Assembly: GCA_030429235.1 (NCBI GenBank)
Contig: JAUIDB010000012.1
Span: 62,001-126,000, forward strand
DNA: 64,000 nt
Direction of reading: 5' to 3'
Source: Thermoanaerobaculia bacterium
GTDB taxonomy: Bacteria; Acidobacteriota; Thermoanaerobaculia; Multivoradales; JAIOJS01
Shown: positions 43,869 to 54,398 of the stretch, piece by piece
How positions within the stretch are numbered: position 1 is the stretch's first letter
Layout of the letters: every line of letters begins with the position of its first letter
Notes under the pieces: generated by a model
Databases searched by the model: none
Told to the model about the DNA's origin: nothing
Seen by the model: the letters and a program-made list of their open reading frames with translations, nothing else
Translations under genes and position numbers: made by a program

Positions 43869-43919
43869 ACCCACCGAAACCAGTTTTCCAAACCTCCTTC
43901 AGACTCCCTACTCGTGAGC

Positions 43920-43949
43920 GGGGGCCCTCGACGGGCCCCCTATTTTTTT
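43920..43949 (+). terminator. intrinsic terminator
   Basis: GGGGGCCC-TCGAC-GGGCCCCC perfect 8-bp stem followed by TATTTTTTT. Confidence 0.92.
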
Positions 43950-43981
43950 GGGCAGAAGCCAGTGAGCCGCAGGCTTACCGT

Positions 43982-43989
43982 GCTAGACT
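43982..43989 (+). promoter_or_regulatory. extended -10 TGC-TAGACT upstream of the lipoprotein gene (approximate span)
   Basis: TGCTAGACT around 43981-43989; no clear -35. Confidence 0.4.
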
Positions 43990-44034
43990 TCGCCGGCTTT
44001 CGGCCCTGCCTCATCCCCTTCGGAGACCCAGCTC

Positions 44035-44496
44035 ATGCCCTCTACCTCTCGCGCCCTCTTCACTGCATCTCCCCGCCGCCGACTCGCCGCCTGCTTGCTT
44101 CTGGCGAGCAGCCTGCTCGGTTGGAGTTGCAGCGACTCTCCGACCGAGCCCACCGACTCGTTCACCTTCAGTGGAACCGTGGAACGCCAGGACGTGACGA
44201 CGGAGAACTTCACGATGACGGTCGACGGCTTGATGGAGATTCGCCTCGATACCCTGATCCCACAGGGACCCGATGGAACCGTGATCAGCGCCGATGCACT
44301 GGCGATCGGATTCTCACTCGGGCGACAGATCGGGGAATTCTGCGACACCTCCGGTGCGGTGGCGTTCAGGGTTGGCGACAGCGCCAGCTACGGGCTCGAC
44401 CAGGGCGCCTACTGCCTCTACTTCTACGACATCGGATTCATCCCGGTCGATGTGGCCTACGACTTTACCGTCACGGTCGACATGACCGACTTCTGA
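44035..44496 (+). CDS. hypothetical lipoprotein
   Basis: Signal with lipobox-like LLGWSC; 153 aa; no recognised domain. Confidence 0.75.
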   Translation: MPSTSRALFTASPRRRLAACLLLASSLLGWSCSDSPTEPTDSFTFSGTVERQDVTTENFTMTVDGLMEIRLDTLIPQGPDGTVISADALAIGFSLGRQIGEFCDTSGAVAFRVGDSASYGLDQGAYCLYFYDIGFIPVDVAYDFTVTVDMTDF

Positions 44497-44560
44497 TACC
44501 GACGCAGCAGCGCCAGTCCACCGCCTCCCGACCGGACACCAGGCCCGCGCCCCTAGCGCG

Positions 44561-45907
44561 CTAGTAGGTGAGCGAGCGCCGCAGCCAGTCGAGCGCTTCC
44601 TGCCCCGACAGCGGCGCCGAAGGCAGACACTCCAACTGCGAGGCCAGGACGCCACAGGCAGCTGAGAGATTGCAGACCGTCTCCCAGGCGACCAGTGAGC
44701 CCACGCCGTTCAGACAGGCAGGGCTCGGCTGACTGCGGCGAAGCGCCAGCAACAGAGCTCGAAGTGCCTCGACCCGCTGCAGGCTCTCGTCCGGACGAAA
44801 CTCGCGCACGCTGCCGTCCAGATTCAGCAAGCCGAGGTTGACCACGCGAATGATCTCCTGGCGCTGCGGGTGGTCCAGGATGTCGGTGGCGATCTTGGGA
44901 TGGGCAGCACCACCGGCTCGCACGCCCGGGGCCAGCCAGTAGAGCAGCACCGCAAAATCTCCGCGGGTCAGCTCCGGCTTGGCCGCCGTCTCGGCCACCT
45001 TGGCCGGCAGATTCCGCAGTCGCCACACGAAGGTGGCACGGTCCAGGGCGTCGACGTACCGCGGTTCGGCCGGGTACTGCTCGCGGAGTCCCTCGAACAT
45101 CTCGAGCGCCTTCATGGCATCACCACCCCGCATCTCGAGCTCTCCGAGACGCTCGCGCCACAGGGGATCGTCGGGCCGGCGTTCCACCAGACTCCGGGTG
45201 GTAGCGAGCTGGCCCTCGAAATCGTCCTCCGCCCGAGCGATCTCGAACCCGAGTTCGAGGGTCCGTTCCTCGTCGGGAGCCCAGCCCGAGAGCCGATCGT
45301 ACTCGGCCCGGGCCACGTCGACACGCTGCCGAGCCAATGCCTCAGCGACGCGATGGCCCTGTATCTCCAGTGCGCGCTCCTTCAACTCGCCGGCGCGCTC
45401 GCCTGCGACCACACGACGTGCCGCTACCTGTTCGTAGGTGGCGTAGGCAGTCACGATGTCTCCCGACCGTTCGGCGGACCGGGCCAGGAGGAGCAACCCC
45501 GCTACGTATTCCGGATACTCTGCCACCGCCTGTTCGGCCTGTCGCTGAGCACTTGCCACGGCGTCGTCCACCAGGTCGGCCTGCCCCGCCAACACCAGGG
45601 CTGGGGCCAGATCGGAGTCACGGCGCAGAAGGCTCTCCGCCGCCGATCGCGCCGCGGCCACGTCTTGGTGGGCGACGAGCTGCCGGAAGCCATCCTCCAG
45701 GATCCGTTCGGTTCCGCTGTCCACGCCGTCGGAGAAGCCCTCCAACGGCGTGACCAGAAACCGTCGTTCTTCGTTCGAGACCGGCGCCGTCGTCACGGGA
45801 GCCGGCCCACCTCCACACGCGACGAGGAGGCCGAGGACCACCGCCGACACGGTGGCTCGTGGGCAACGGAGAAGACGCAACGGCGTCGGAACCTGAGGCC
45901 GGATCAA
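44561..45907 (-). CDS. TPR-like lipoprotein with SLH-like C-terminal segment
   Basis: Lipobox LLVAC; TPR-like helices; C-term LTRGDFAVLLYWLAPGV...ATDILDHPQRQEIIRVVNLGLLNLDGSVREFRPDESLQRVEALRALL. Confidence 0.7.
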   Translation of the reverse strand: MIRPQVPTPLRLLRCPRATVSAVVLGLLVACGGGPAPVTTAPVSNEERRFLVTPLEGFSDGVDSGTERILEDGFRQLVAHQDVAAARSAAESLLRRDSDLAPALVLAGQADLVDDAVASAQRQAEQAVAEYPEYVAGLLLLARSAERSGDIVTAYATYEQVAARRVVAGERAGELKERALEIQGHRVAEALARQRVDVARAEYDRLSGWAPDEERTLELGFEIARAEDDFEGQLATTRSLVERRPDDPLWRERLGELEMRGGDAMKALEMFEGLREQYPAEPRYVDALDRATFVWRLRNLPAKVAETAAKPELTRGDFAVLLYWLAPGVRAGGAAHPKIATDILDHPQRQEIIRVVNLGLLNLDGSVREFRPDESLQRVEALRALLLALRRSQPSPACLNGVGSLVAWETVCNLSAACGVLASQLECLPSAPLSGQEALDWLRRSLTY

Positions 45908-46116
45908 CTGACCGGACGGGGCCCGATGGTGGCGATCGCGTGTTTGTAGATCAGTAGTTCCTGATCGGGAGTCTCGAGAATGATCGCGAAGCGATCGAAG
46001 CGTCGCAGTCGGCCTTGGAGGACGCCGCCAGGCATCAGAGTCACGACGACCTGGTTTCCCTCTTTGAGGGTCTGAAAGAGAAAGCCGTCCTGAATGTTGA
46101 TCTGGTGCTTTGCCAT
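45904..46116 (-). CDS. hfq: RNA chaperone Hfq
   Basis: NIQDGFLFQTLKEGNQVVVTLMPGGVLQGRLRRFDRFAIILETPDQELLIYKHAIATIGP (Sm1/Sm2 pattern); next to miaA. Confidence 0.95.
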   Translation of the reverse strand: MAKHQINIQDGFLFQTLKEGNQVVVTLMPGGVLQGRLRRFDRFAIILETPDQELLIYKHAIATIGPRPVS

Positions 46117-46131
46117 GGGTTCCTCCGCTGC

Positions 46132-47049
46132 TTAAGGCAATTCAAGAAGCTCGAGGGTTCGAGCTAGGGAGATCTCTGGGCTGGAGCCTGAGATCCAAGA
46201 GACGCTGCGTTGTTTACGAAACCAGGTGAGCTGACGTTTCGCGAACCTCCTGGTAGCGAGGATGATCTCCTCTACCGCTCGATCGAGGCCTCCCCCCTCG
46301 ACGAGATGCCGAGCAAGCTGCCTATATCCGATCGCCTGGAAGGCGGGTACATCTCGTCTGAGTCCGGAACGTAGGAGGCCTTCGACCTCCTCCAGCCAGC
46401 CGTCCTCGAGCATCTGTCTCACCCGGCTGGCGATGCGATCGTACAGTACCTCTCTCGGCAAGGTCAATCCGACCAGGGGACCCACCAAACGCTGTTCCCG
46501 GATGGGTTCGAGCTGCTGCCAATCACTCAGTGGACGTCCGGTTCCGAGAGCGACCTCGACCCCGCGCAGGATCCGTTGGGTGTCCCCCGGCTCCAGCCTC
46601 GCGGCCAGTCGAGGATCGAGAAGCCGCAGAGCTCGTCGGCTCCCCCCTAGCCCCTCTTCTTCGACTCGACCACTGAGCCAGCGACGCAGATCCGGGTCGG
46701 TCCCCGGGATTGGGCTGATCCCCTCCAAGAGGGTCCGCACGTACAGCCCGCTGCCTCCGACCACGATGGGCAGGGCGCCCCGCGCCGCGATCTCCCGCAG
46801 CAGCGGATGGGCTCGCCGGGCGAATTCGGCGGCCGAGTAGGTCTCGGTCGGCTCGAGGATATCGACGAGATGGTGCGGTACCTCCCGTCTCTCCTCCACC
46901 GACGGTTTGGCCGTCCCCAGATCGAACCCGCGATACACCTGGAGGGCGTCGGCATTGACGATCTCGCCTCCGAGACGCCGGGCCACCGCCAGGGCCAGCG
47001 AGCTCTTGCCCACGGCAGTAGGTCCCACGATGGTCAGAATGCGAAGCAC
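46132..47049 (-). CDS. miaA: tRNA dimethylallyltransferase
   Basis: IVGPTAVGKSSLALAVARRLGGEIVNADALQVYRGFDLGTAKPS; PIVVGGSGLYVRTLLEG. Confidence 0.97.
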   Translation of the reverse strand: MLRILTIVGPTAVGKSSLALAVARRLGGEIVNADALQVYRGFDLGTAKPSVEERREVPHHLVDILEPTETYSAAEFARRAHPLLREIAARGALPIVVGGSGLYVRTLLEGISPIPGTDPDLRRWLSGRVEEEGLGGSRRALRLLDPRLAARLEPGDTQRILRGVEVALGTGRPLSDWQQLEPIREQRLVGPLVGLTLPREVLYDRIASRVRQMLEDGWLEEVEGLLRSGLRRDVPAFQAIGYRQLARHLVEGGGLDRAVEEIILATRRFAKRQLTWFRKQRSVSWISGSSPEISLARTLELLELP

Positions 47050-47058
47050 CGCAGGATT

Positions 47059-49395
47059 CTAACGAGCTACCCGCTCGACCCGCAGCACCTGCGGGTCGGT
47101 CCAGGAGAGGGCCACGCCACCGTCGCGGTCGGTACGGACGATCCGAACCCCACGATTCTCCAGACGATCGAGTACTTCGGGAGCCGGATGACCGTAACGA
47201 TTGTCCGAGCCCACCGAGATCAGCGCCACCCTCGGCGCCACCGCGTACAGCCATCCTGGAGCCGACGAACTGCGCGAACCGTGGTGCGCCACCTTGAGCA
47301 GGTCGCAACGCAACGACGCATCGCCCCAGTGGCGACGGAGCCGCTGTTCGGTCCGCTGATCGATGTCTCCCGTGAGCAGGACACAGCGGCCGTTGGCGGT
47401 GGCGCGCAGCACCAACGACCGGGCGTTCGGATCCGCTCCGCCACCCTCGACGGGTCCCAACGTCTCGAGGCGCCAGACTCCCAGGGTGTCTCGATCTCCC
47501 ACCTGGAAGATGTCGAGCTCGGTGCCGAGGTCCCGCAGGTCCCGTTCACACGACTCGGCCGCGCTGTCCCCAGGTCGAGCCAGCGCGATCCGTTCCAGCG
47601 GGAAGAATCGAGCCAACTCGGCGACACCACCACAGTGGTCTCGATCGCCGTGCGAGACCACCACGAGATCCAACTTCCGGACCCCCAACGCGGCCAGAGC
47701 CGGAGCTACGACCCGGGGACCGATGCCGGGTGTCCGCCACCCACCACCGTCGACCAGAATCGCCCTTCCCGCCGAGCGCAGCAGCAGCGAGTCTCCCTGG
47801 CCCACATCGAGCAGCTCCACCCGCGACGTACCAGCGGAAACCGGACGCTCCTGCCAGGCGACCCCCAGTCCGAGTACCACCAGCGCCCCCACAGGCAGAA
47901 GCGAACTCCGAGCCCGGTCCAGGCCTGGGAGAACGGACCAGGCGACGAACAACATCCAAGCCACGATCAGGGGCAGCCACGGCACCACGATCGCCCCTCC
48001 CACACCAGGCCCGAGCGTCAGCGTACCCAGCCATTGGCAGGGAGCCGCGCACAGGTCGAGCCACGGCCCCAGCAGGAGGTCTGCCCACGTCGGCGCCACC
48101 CACGCCACCGACACCCAGGCCAGGGACAGCACCACCGAGACGGCGGCCCAGGCGACCGCCAAGACGTTCCAGAGCCCGGCCAGCGGTGAGAACCAATGAA
48201 AGGAGCCCACGGTCCAGGGCAAGGTGGCGATCTGAGCTCCCCAGGAGGCCGCCAGAGTCCCCGTGATCGCTTGCCCCCAGCTCGGCAACCGACCCGATCG
48301 AGGCTCGATCCGCCGTCGAATGCCCGGACTCAGGAGGATGACCCCGGCCGTGGCAGCGACACTGAGCTGGAAACCGCGGCTCTCGATCAGACCCGGTTCG
48401 AGTGCCAACAGTACGATCGCGGCGACCGCCAGAGCGTTGGCGGGCAGGACCGGACGGCGCAACCCCGACGTGAGACCGACCACGGCCAGCATCGCCGCCG
48501 CCCGCTGGACCGAAGGCTGGGGGCCGATCGCCACCGAGTAGGCCAGGCCGAACGCCACGACACCCAGCAATCGGCACGGTCGCCGAAGGCGTACCAACAG
48601 GACCCCGCAGAACCCAGCCGCAAGCCCGAGGTGGAGGCCGCTGACCACCAGGAGGTGGCTCAATCCGAGAAGCCGGAAGGACTCCCTCCACTCGATCGGT
48701 ATCTGGTTGCGCTCGCCGAGGGCCAGCGCCCGAGCCAAACGAACTCCGGGCGACGGATCGACCGGGTCGCCCAACCGCTGGCGCCACCGCCCGGCCCAGC
48801 GCGACCAACGCCGCGGAGGATCGAGCACCTGCGCTAGCCGAGGGCTCTTGATCCAGAGCGACTCGCCCCCCACGAGGACTCGCACCCGGTTGCGGTAGAC
48901 CCGAGGTGGTCGCACGTACCCCAGGACCTCGAACCGACCTCCGCAGCGGGACCAGGATGGTTCGAGGGTCGGTACCCCCAGCCGGATCGGAACGTCCGAC
49001 GAGCGCCAGCCGCCATCCTGCTCGAACTCGTCAACCCGAGCCGCGGCCGACCAACCGTGCTCACTGCGCTGCCAGCAGCCCTGGACCAACGCTCGCACCC
49101 GGAGAGGACGATTCAGGTCGAGCTCGGAGCGCTCGGACAAGGGGCGACACGGTGCCCCCGACGGTCCGAGGCCCCCGGCCAGCCCGAAGAGCAGGACCCA
49201 GCCTGCCCAACGACGCCGGCTGGGTGCTTGCCAGGCCCAGAGCAGGCCCAGGACCACCAAACCCAGGAACGGGAACCGCGGGTCGACGATCGACGCCGAC
49301 CAGCAACCGGCCAGCCAGGGTACCGTGGCCTGCACCGCCGGCAGCCTGAAAGGCAACGGCAACTCCAGCCGCGGACGGCCAACCCGGGTCTCCAC
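47059..49395 (-). CDS. comEC: ComEC/Rec2 DNA internalisation protein
   Basis: Competence core HLLVVSGLHLGLAAGF; C-term metallo-beta-lactamase LLDVGQGDSLLLRSAGRAILVDGG...VVSHGDRDHCGGVAEL. Confidence 0.94.
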   Translation of the reverse strand: METRVGRPRLELPLPFRLPAVQATVPWLAGCWSASIVDPRFPFLGLVVLGLLWAWQAPSRRRWAGWVLLFGLAGGLGPSGAPCRPLSERSELDLNRPLRVRALVQGCWQRSEHGWSAAARVDEFEQDGGWRSSDVPIRLGVPTLEPSWSRCGGRFEVLGYVRPPRVYRNRVRVLVGGESLWIKSPRLAQVLDPPRRWSRWAGRWRQRLGDPVDPSPGVRLARALALGERNQIPIEWRESFRLLGLSHLLVVSGLHLGLAAGFCGVLLVRLRRPCRLLGVVAFGLAYSVAIGPQPSVQRAAAMLAVVGLTSGLRRPVLPANALAVAAIVLLALEPGLIESRGFQLSVAATAGVILLSPGIRRRIEPRSGRLPSWGQAITGTLAASWGAQIATLPWTVGSFHWFSPLAGLWNVLAVAWAAVSVVLSLAWVSVAWVAPTWADLLLGPWLDLCAAPCQWLGTLTLGPGVGGAIVVPWLPLIVAWMLFVAWSVLPGLDRARSSLLPVGALVVLGLGVAWQERPVSAGTSRVELLDVGQGDSLLLRSAGRAILVDGGGWRTPGIGPRVVAPALAALGVRKLDLVVVSHGDRDHCGGVAELARFFPLERIALARPGDSAAESCERDLRDLGTELDIFQVGDRDTLGVWRLETLGPVEGGGADPNARSLVLRATANGRCVLLTGDIDQRTEQRLRRHWGDASLRCDLLKVAHHGSRSSSAPGWLYAVAPRVALISVGSDNRYGHPAPEVLDRLENRGVRIVRTDRDGGVALSWTDPQVLRVERVAR

Positions 49396-49474
49396 GCAGC
49401 CCGGTACGCCAACGCACAGCGTTTCCTTACGGGCTGACCGCGGGAGGACCCCTTACGAAACCGTCGGGAGGCCG

Positions 49475-50170
49475 TCAGGTCAACAGGGACAGCCGAGGGA
49501 CCGAGCCAAGGCGGCGCAGGTGTTGACGACGCAACCGCTGTCGCAGGCGATCGAGTTCTCTCGCTGTGAACCGATCGCGAACTCGCTGCAGCGCCCCCTC
49601 GACGGTCGACTCCAACTCAGCGAGTGCGGGCGCCGGGAGAGCGGCCTCCACCTCGGCGAGGAGCTCGTCGTCGAGCCGAGCCAACGTCTCTTCGATCTCG
49701 GACTCCGACAGGGACGCCAGTTGAACGAGGTCCCGACGCCACTGTTCCACGTCGAGCAGGGCCGCGGGCAGGGCCCCGCCAAGGGCCTCCAGCCGCTGGC
49801 GGGTGGTCGGTTCGCCACCGCTCGCCAACTCCACTGATTCACGAGCCGAGTTCGCTTTCGGCGCGCGCGCCGCCGGACCCTGTATCTCCTGCAGTTCCCG
49901 CCAGGCCCGCTCCACCGCCCCCGCACACCAGGCGAGGCCGTTGATCCGGTCGACCGAACCCTCGTGGTCCGGTCGACCGATGCGTTCGGCGCGACGGGCA
50001 AAGACTTCACGGATCGTGGACTCCACCAGAAGCAACGGTATGCCCTGTTCGTACCAACGGCGAATCTGACGCCAATCGGCCGGTGAGAGCAGGAACGGTG
50101 CTCCGCGCAGCTCGACGAAGAGGCCCTCCACCGCCTGTACGTAGTCGCGTCTTGGACTCGAGCTGTTCAC
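49475..50170 (-). CDS. conserved-looking hypothetical protein, DnaD/replication-organiser-like N-terminal motif
   Basis: YVQAVEGLFVELRGAPFLLSPADWRQIRRWYEQGIPLLLVESTIREVFARRAERIGRP...RINGLAWCAGAVERAWRE. Confidence 0.6.
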   Translation of the reverse strand: MNSSSPRRDYVQAVEGLFVELRGAPFLLSPADWRQIRRWYEQGIPLLLVESTIREVFARRAERIGRPDHEGSVDRINGLAWCAGAVERAWRELQEIQGPAARAPKANSARESVELASGGEPTTRQRLEALGGALPAALLDVEQWRRDLVQLASLSESEIEETLARLDDELLAEVEAALPAPALAELESTVEGALQRVRDRFTARELDRLRQRLRRQHLRRLGSVPRLSLLT

Positions 50171-50177
50171 CGTCGAG

Positions 50178-50975
50178 TCAGCGGTTGAGCTGATGGATCT
50201 GCTGCAGGCCGATCAAGGTCAACTGACCGTTGACCGTATTGATGTGCTGCGACCCGGCCGCGATCAGTGGCGCCAGTCCTCCGGTGGCCACCACCCGTTC
50301 GAGTCCGTCGACCTCGCGCCGAAGACGCTGCAGGATGCCGTCGACCAGTCCGATGTACCCGTAGTAGATGCCGGACTGCATGGCCCCCACCGTCGAGCGT
50401 CCGATGAGGCGGTCGGGGCGCCGAATGTCGACGCGGGAGAGCCTCGAGGCGTGGGAGAACAGGGCTTCGGCCGAGATTCCGATCCCGGGCGCGATTAGCC
50501 CGCCAGCGTATTCCCCCGCGGAGTTGACGATGTCGAAGGTGGTGGCGGTGCCGAAGTCGACCACCACGACCGGAGCTCCGTAGAGATGGCGAGCCGCCAC
50601 CGCATTGACGACACGGTCTGCCCCGACCTCGGTCGGGTTGTCGATCGCGATCGGAAGTCCCGTGCGGACTCCCGGTTCGACGAACAGCGGCTCGCAGTCG
50701 AAGTATCGTCGCGCCAGGTTCTGGAGGGGAAAGTGTAGCGGCGGCACGACCGACGAGACCACCATGCTGCCCACCGACTCGGGATCGAGACCCGCCCGGG
50801 CAAACAGCGGCAGCAGGGTTCCTGCCCACTCGTCAGCCGTCCGGATCTCGGTCGAGAGCCGGAAGGTCAAGCCCAACTCGCCATCGTCGACGACTCCGAG
50901 CTCCAGATTGGTGTTGCCGACGTCGACCAACAGCAGTAGGTCGGCTGAGGATGCAGACGGTTGGGACTGGCTCAT
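50178..50975 (-). CDS. coaX: type III pantothenate kinase
   Basis: LLLVDVGNTNLELGVVDDGEL; GADRVVNAVAARHLYGAPVVVVDFGTATTFDIV; YAGGLIAPGIGISAEALF. Confidence 0.96.
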   Translation of the reverse strand: MSQSQPSASSADLLLLVDVGNTNLELGVVDDGELGLTFRLSTEIRTADEWAGTLLPLFARAGLDPESVGSMVVSSVVPPLHFPLQNLARRYFDCEPLFVEPGVRTGLPIAIDNPTEVGADRVVNAVAARHLYGAPVVVVDFGTATTFDIVNSAGEYAGGLIAPGIGISAEALFSHASRLSRVDIRRPDRLIGRSTVGAMQSGIYYGYIGLVDGILQRLRREVDGLERVVATGGLAPLIAAGSQHINTVNGQLTLIGLQQIHQLNR

Positions 50976-51778
50976 GTCTCGATGATCTCCCCCGATCGGA
51001 TCGTCTCGATTCTTCCCTCACAGAGCACCTGAAGCGAACCCAGCGGATCGAAGCCGACGAAGTCGCCGGTCAGCTCCCGCTGGGCCACCCGGCAGCGGAT
51101 CTGGTCTCCAGGCCGATAGATCGACCGCTCGGCATAGTCTCTCACGACCTCGGGACCGGGAGGTTCCTGCAGCTCGGCCCACAACCGCTCGATCAAACGA
51201 GCGGCCAGGACGCCGAGCTTGGGAAGCCCGTGGTCGCTGCACTGCAACCGTAGTGAGGTCGCCCGGGCCAACGGCAACTGCTCTTCCGCATGACCGTGGT
51301 TGAGGCCGAACCCAACCACCGCCCAGCCGCTGGTACTCCCCGCGACCCCACCGGCCTCGATGAGCACACCGCCGATCTTGCGACCGCCCACCAGGAGGTC
51401 GTTGGGCCAGTCCAACCGACAGCGGATCGGGAGATAGGGGTCCAGCGATTCCGCCAGAACGAGCGGTACCAGCACCGGGAGACTCTGCAGTCGCGCCGGG
51501 TCGCTCCAGGTACAGAGAATCGAGACGTACACCCCAAGCCCGGCACTGCTTTCCCAGCTGCGTCCCTGACGGCCCCGGCCTGCGCTCTGATCCCAGGCCA
51601 CGAAGGCCGTCGGAGCGAGCGGTATCTCGTCGCGAGCCAGCTCTCGCGCGACCTGCCCGGCCAGGCGGTTTGTCGAGTCGACCCTACGCAGGATCGCGGC
51701 GTCGATCGACCAGAAACGGGAGTCCAGGTCGCGACAGAACTCCTCGAAACCAGCCCGGGGCAGCGAGCGCAGCGTCAA
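50972..51778 (-). CDS. birA: biotin--[acetyl-CoA carboxylase] ligase
   Basis: AWDQSAGRGRQGRSWESSAGLGVYVSIL; RLDWPNDLLVGGRKIGGVLIEAGG; TTG start at 51778 just after the valS stop. Confidence 0.92.
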   Translation of the reverse strand: MTLRSLPRAGFEEFCRDLDSRFWSIDAAILRRVDSTNRLAGQVARELARDEIPLAPTAFVAWDQSAGRGRQGRSWESSAGLGVYVSILCTWSDPARLQSLPVLVPLVLAESLDPYLPIRCRLDWPNDLLVGGRKIGGVLIEAGGVAGSTSGWAVVGFGLNHGHAEEQLPLARATSLRLQCSDHGLPKLGVLAARLIERLWAELQEPPGPEVVRDYAERSIYRPGDQIRCRVAQRELTGDFVGFDPLGSLQVLCEGRIETIRSGEIIET

Positions 51779-51779
51779 C

Positions 51780-54398
51780 TCAGCCCTGCAGACCCTGACG
51801 CAACTGCGACCGCCGCTGTTGCATCTGATCCAGAGTGGCACGCTGCTTCTCGACCACTTCCGCGGGAGCCCGAGACACGAAGGCCTCGTTGCTCAACCGG
51901 CCCTCGGCCGCCGCGATCAGTCCGGTGAGCTTCTCGATCTCGGCTTCCAGGCGCTGGCGCTCGGCCGCATCGAGTTCCACTGCCCCCGCCAGCACTCCGA
52001 GGGCGACGCCCTCGACCAGATCTTGCGTCGCTCCGTCCGGTGCCACCTCGAAGCGGATCTCCTCGATCCGCAGCAGGAACTGCAACAGTGGTTGCTGCTC
52101 GCGCAGAAACGAGTCGAGTTCTGCCGACTCGGCGCTCAGCGAGAGCGTGACCGTTGCCTTGGCCGGGATCTCCATCTCGGCCCGCAAGGCCCGAACCCGG
52201 GTCACCACGGCCATCAGCGCAGTCATCTGGGCTTCCGCTTCGGCATCGAGCCAGGCGTCGAGCCCGGTGGGATAGCTCGCGCGAGCGATCGTTTCGGGAT
52301 GGATCACTTCGTGGCCCGGCAGCCGTTGCCAGAGCTCTTCGGTGAGGTGCGGCATCACGGGATGCAGCAACCGAAGGCTGCGGTCGAGCACACTGAGTAG
52401 CACCTCGCCCGAACGAGGGCGCTCGACCGTCCCCGCAAAGGCGGGCTTAGAGAGTTCGATATACCAGTCGCACAACTCTCCCCAGAAGAAGTGGTAGAGC
52501 CGGTTGCAAGCCTCGTCGAAGCGATAGGTCTCCAGAAAACCGTCCACTTCCTCCGCCGTCCGAGCGAGACGAGAGAGGATCCAGCGCTCGGGAACGGCCA
52601 AGTCGCGAGGCTCGATCTCCTCCTGCACCTGGGCGTCTCCGACCTTCGACAGTGAGAATCGGGTGGCGTTCCACAACTTGTTGCCAAAGGCCCGGTAGCC
52701 GGCCATGCGTTGCGGGTCCATGGGGATGTCGCGTCCCGGGCTGTCGAGCGCCGCCAGGGTGAAGCGGATGGCGTCGGCACCGTACTCTTCGACCAATTCC
52801 AGCGGGTCCAGGGTGTTGCCCTTGGTCTTCGACATCTTCTGGCCCTGAGCGTCCCGTACCAGGCCGGTCAGGTGAACCGACTGAAAGGGCTCTGCATCCG
52901 TGAACTCGAGTCCCATCATGACCATCCGCGCGACCCAGAAGAAGAGGATGTCGTGTCCGGTAACCAGAACATCCGTGGGATAGAACTTGGCCAGGTCGGG
53001 ATTCTCGTCGGGCCACCCCAAGGTCGAGAACGGCCACAGTCCCGAAGAGAACCAGGTATCCAGAACGTCGGGATCCTGCGTCAGCTGATCGGTACCCGCT
53101 AGCTCCTCGGCTTCCGCGCGATCGTGCGCCACGAAACACTCCCCGTCCGAGGTGTACCAGGCGGGGATCTGATGACCCCACCAGAGTTGTCGGGAGATGC
53201 ACCAGGGCTTGATGTTTCCGAGCCAGTGCTCCCAGGTCTTGACCCAGGTATCCGGAACCAGCTGTAGGCGTCCCTCTCGCACCGACTCGAGAGCCCGTCC
53301 GGCCATCTCGTCGACGTCGCAGAACCACTGCGTCGAAACCAGCGGTTCGATCGCCTCTCCACTGCGCTGGCTGTGACCGACATTGTGGACGTGCTCTTCG
53401 ACCTCGACCAGGTAGCCGCCGTCGCGCAGTTGCTCGACCACCTGCCGTCGGGCTTCGAACCGGTCGAGACCAGCGAAGGCCTCCCCGGCCGCCTCGGTCA
53501 TCTTCCCCCGACGGTCGATGACCTGAATCGACGGCAAGCCGTGCCGCTGCCCCATCTCGAAGTCGTTGGGATCGTGGAACGGTGTGATCTTCACCAGACC
53601 CGTACCGAACTCCGGCTCGACCAACCGGTCGGCGACGAAGGGCAGAGTCCGGCCCACCAACGGGAGCACTGCCCGCCGCTCGAGTAGATGCTGGTAGCGC
53701 TCGTCCTCGGGATGGAGGGCGATGCCAGTGTCGCCGAGCATCGTCTCGGGACGCGTGGTGGCGACCACGATCCGCTCGTCCGAACCCTCGATCGGGTAGG
53801 CGATGTGGTAGAGCCGTCCCGGCACCGTCTTCATCTCGACCTCGAGGTCTGAGATCGCGGTATCGAGCACCGGCGACCAGTTCACCATGTACTCGCCGCG
53901 CCGGATCTTCCCCTTGCGATAGAGCCGTACGAACGCTTCACGGACCGCTCGCGACAGCCCGTCGTCGAGGGTGAACCGCTCGCGCGACCAGTCGCAACTG
54001 GCGCCGAGCTTCTGGAGCTGGACCCGGATGTTGTCCTGATACTCCTCCTTCCACGCCCACATGCGCTCCAGAAATCGCTCACGGCCGAGTTCCTGCCGGG
54101 TCAATCCTTCCTGCTCCAGAGAACGCTCCACCATCAACTGGGTTGCGATCCCGGCATGGTCGGTTCCCGGCAACCAGAGGGCCTCGCGGCCCTGCATCCG
54201 TCGCCACCGCACCAACAGGTCTTGCAGAGTGGACTGCAAGGCGTGGCCCATGTGGAGCTTCCCGGTCACGTTGGGAGGCGGAATCATGATGCAGTAGGAC
54301 GCGGCCGGCGATGACGGATCGACCTCGAAGTACCCCTGGGCAGCCCAGTGGTCTTGCCACTTCTTCTCGTAGTTGGCGGGATTGAAGTGCTTGTCCAT
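51780..54398 (-). CDS. valS: valyl-tRNA synthetase
   Basis: [15 protein letters not shown] (HIGH), [12 protein letters not shown] (KMSKS), C-terminal coiled coil. Confidence 0.98.
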   Translation of the reverse strand: MDKHFNPANYEKKWQDHWAAQGYFEVDPSSPAASYCIMIPPPNVTGKLHMGHALQSTLQDLLVRWRRMQGREALWLPGTDHAGIATQLMVERSLEQEGLTRQELGRERFLERMWAWKEEYQDNIRVQLQKLGASCDWSRERFTLDDGLSRAVREAFVRLYRKGKIRRGEYMVNWSPVLDTAISDLEVEMKTVPGRLYHIAYPIEGSDERIVVATTRPETMLGDTGIALHPEDERYQHLLERRAVLPLVGRTLPFVADRLVEPEFGTGLVKITPFHDPNDFEMGQRHGLPSIQVIDRRGKMTEAAGEAFAGLDRFEARRQVVEQLRDGGYLVEVEEHVHNVGHSQRSGEAIEPLVSTQWFCDVDEMAGRALESVREGRLQLVPDTWVKTWEHWLGNIKPWCISRQLWWGHQIPAWYTSDGECFVAHDRAEAEELAGTDQLTQDPDVLDTWFSSGLWPFSTLGWPDENPDLAKFYPTDVLVTGHDILFFWVARMVMMGLEFTDAEPFQSVHLTGLVRDAQGQKMSKTKGNTLDPLELVEEYGADAIRFTLAALDSPGRDIPMDPQRMAGYRAFGNKLWNATRFSLSKVGDAQVQEEIEPRDLAVPERWILSRLARTAEEVDGFLETYRFDEACNRLYHFFWGELCDWYIELSKPAFAGTVERPRSGEVLLSVLDRSLRLLHPVMPHLTEELWQRLPGHEVIHPETIARASYPTGLDAWLDAEAEAQMTALMAVVTRVRALRAEMEIPAKATVTLSLSAESAELDSFLREQQPLLQFLLRIEEIRFEVAPDGATQDLVEGVALGVLAGAVELDAAERQRLEAEIEKLTGLIAAAEGRLSNEAFVSRAPAEVVEKQRATLDQMQQRRSQLRQGLQG

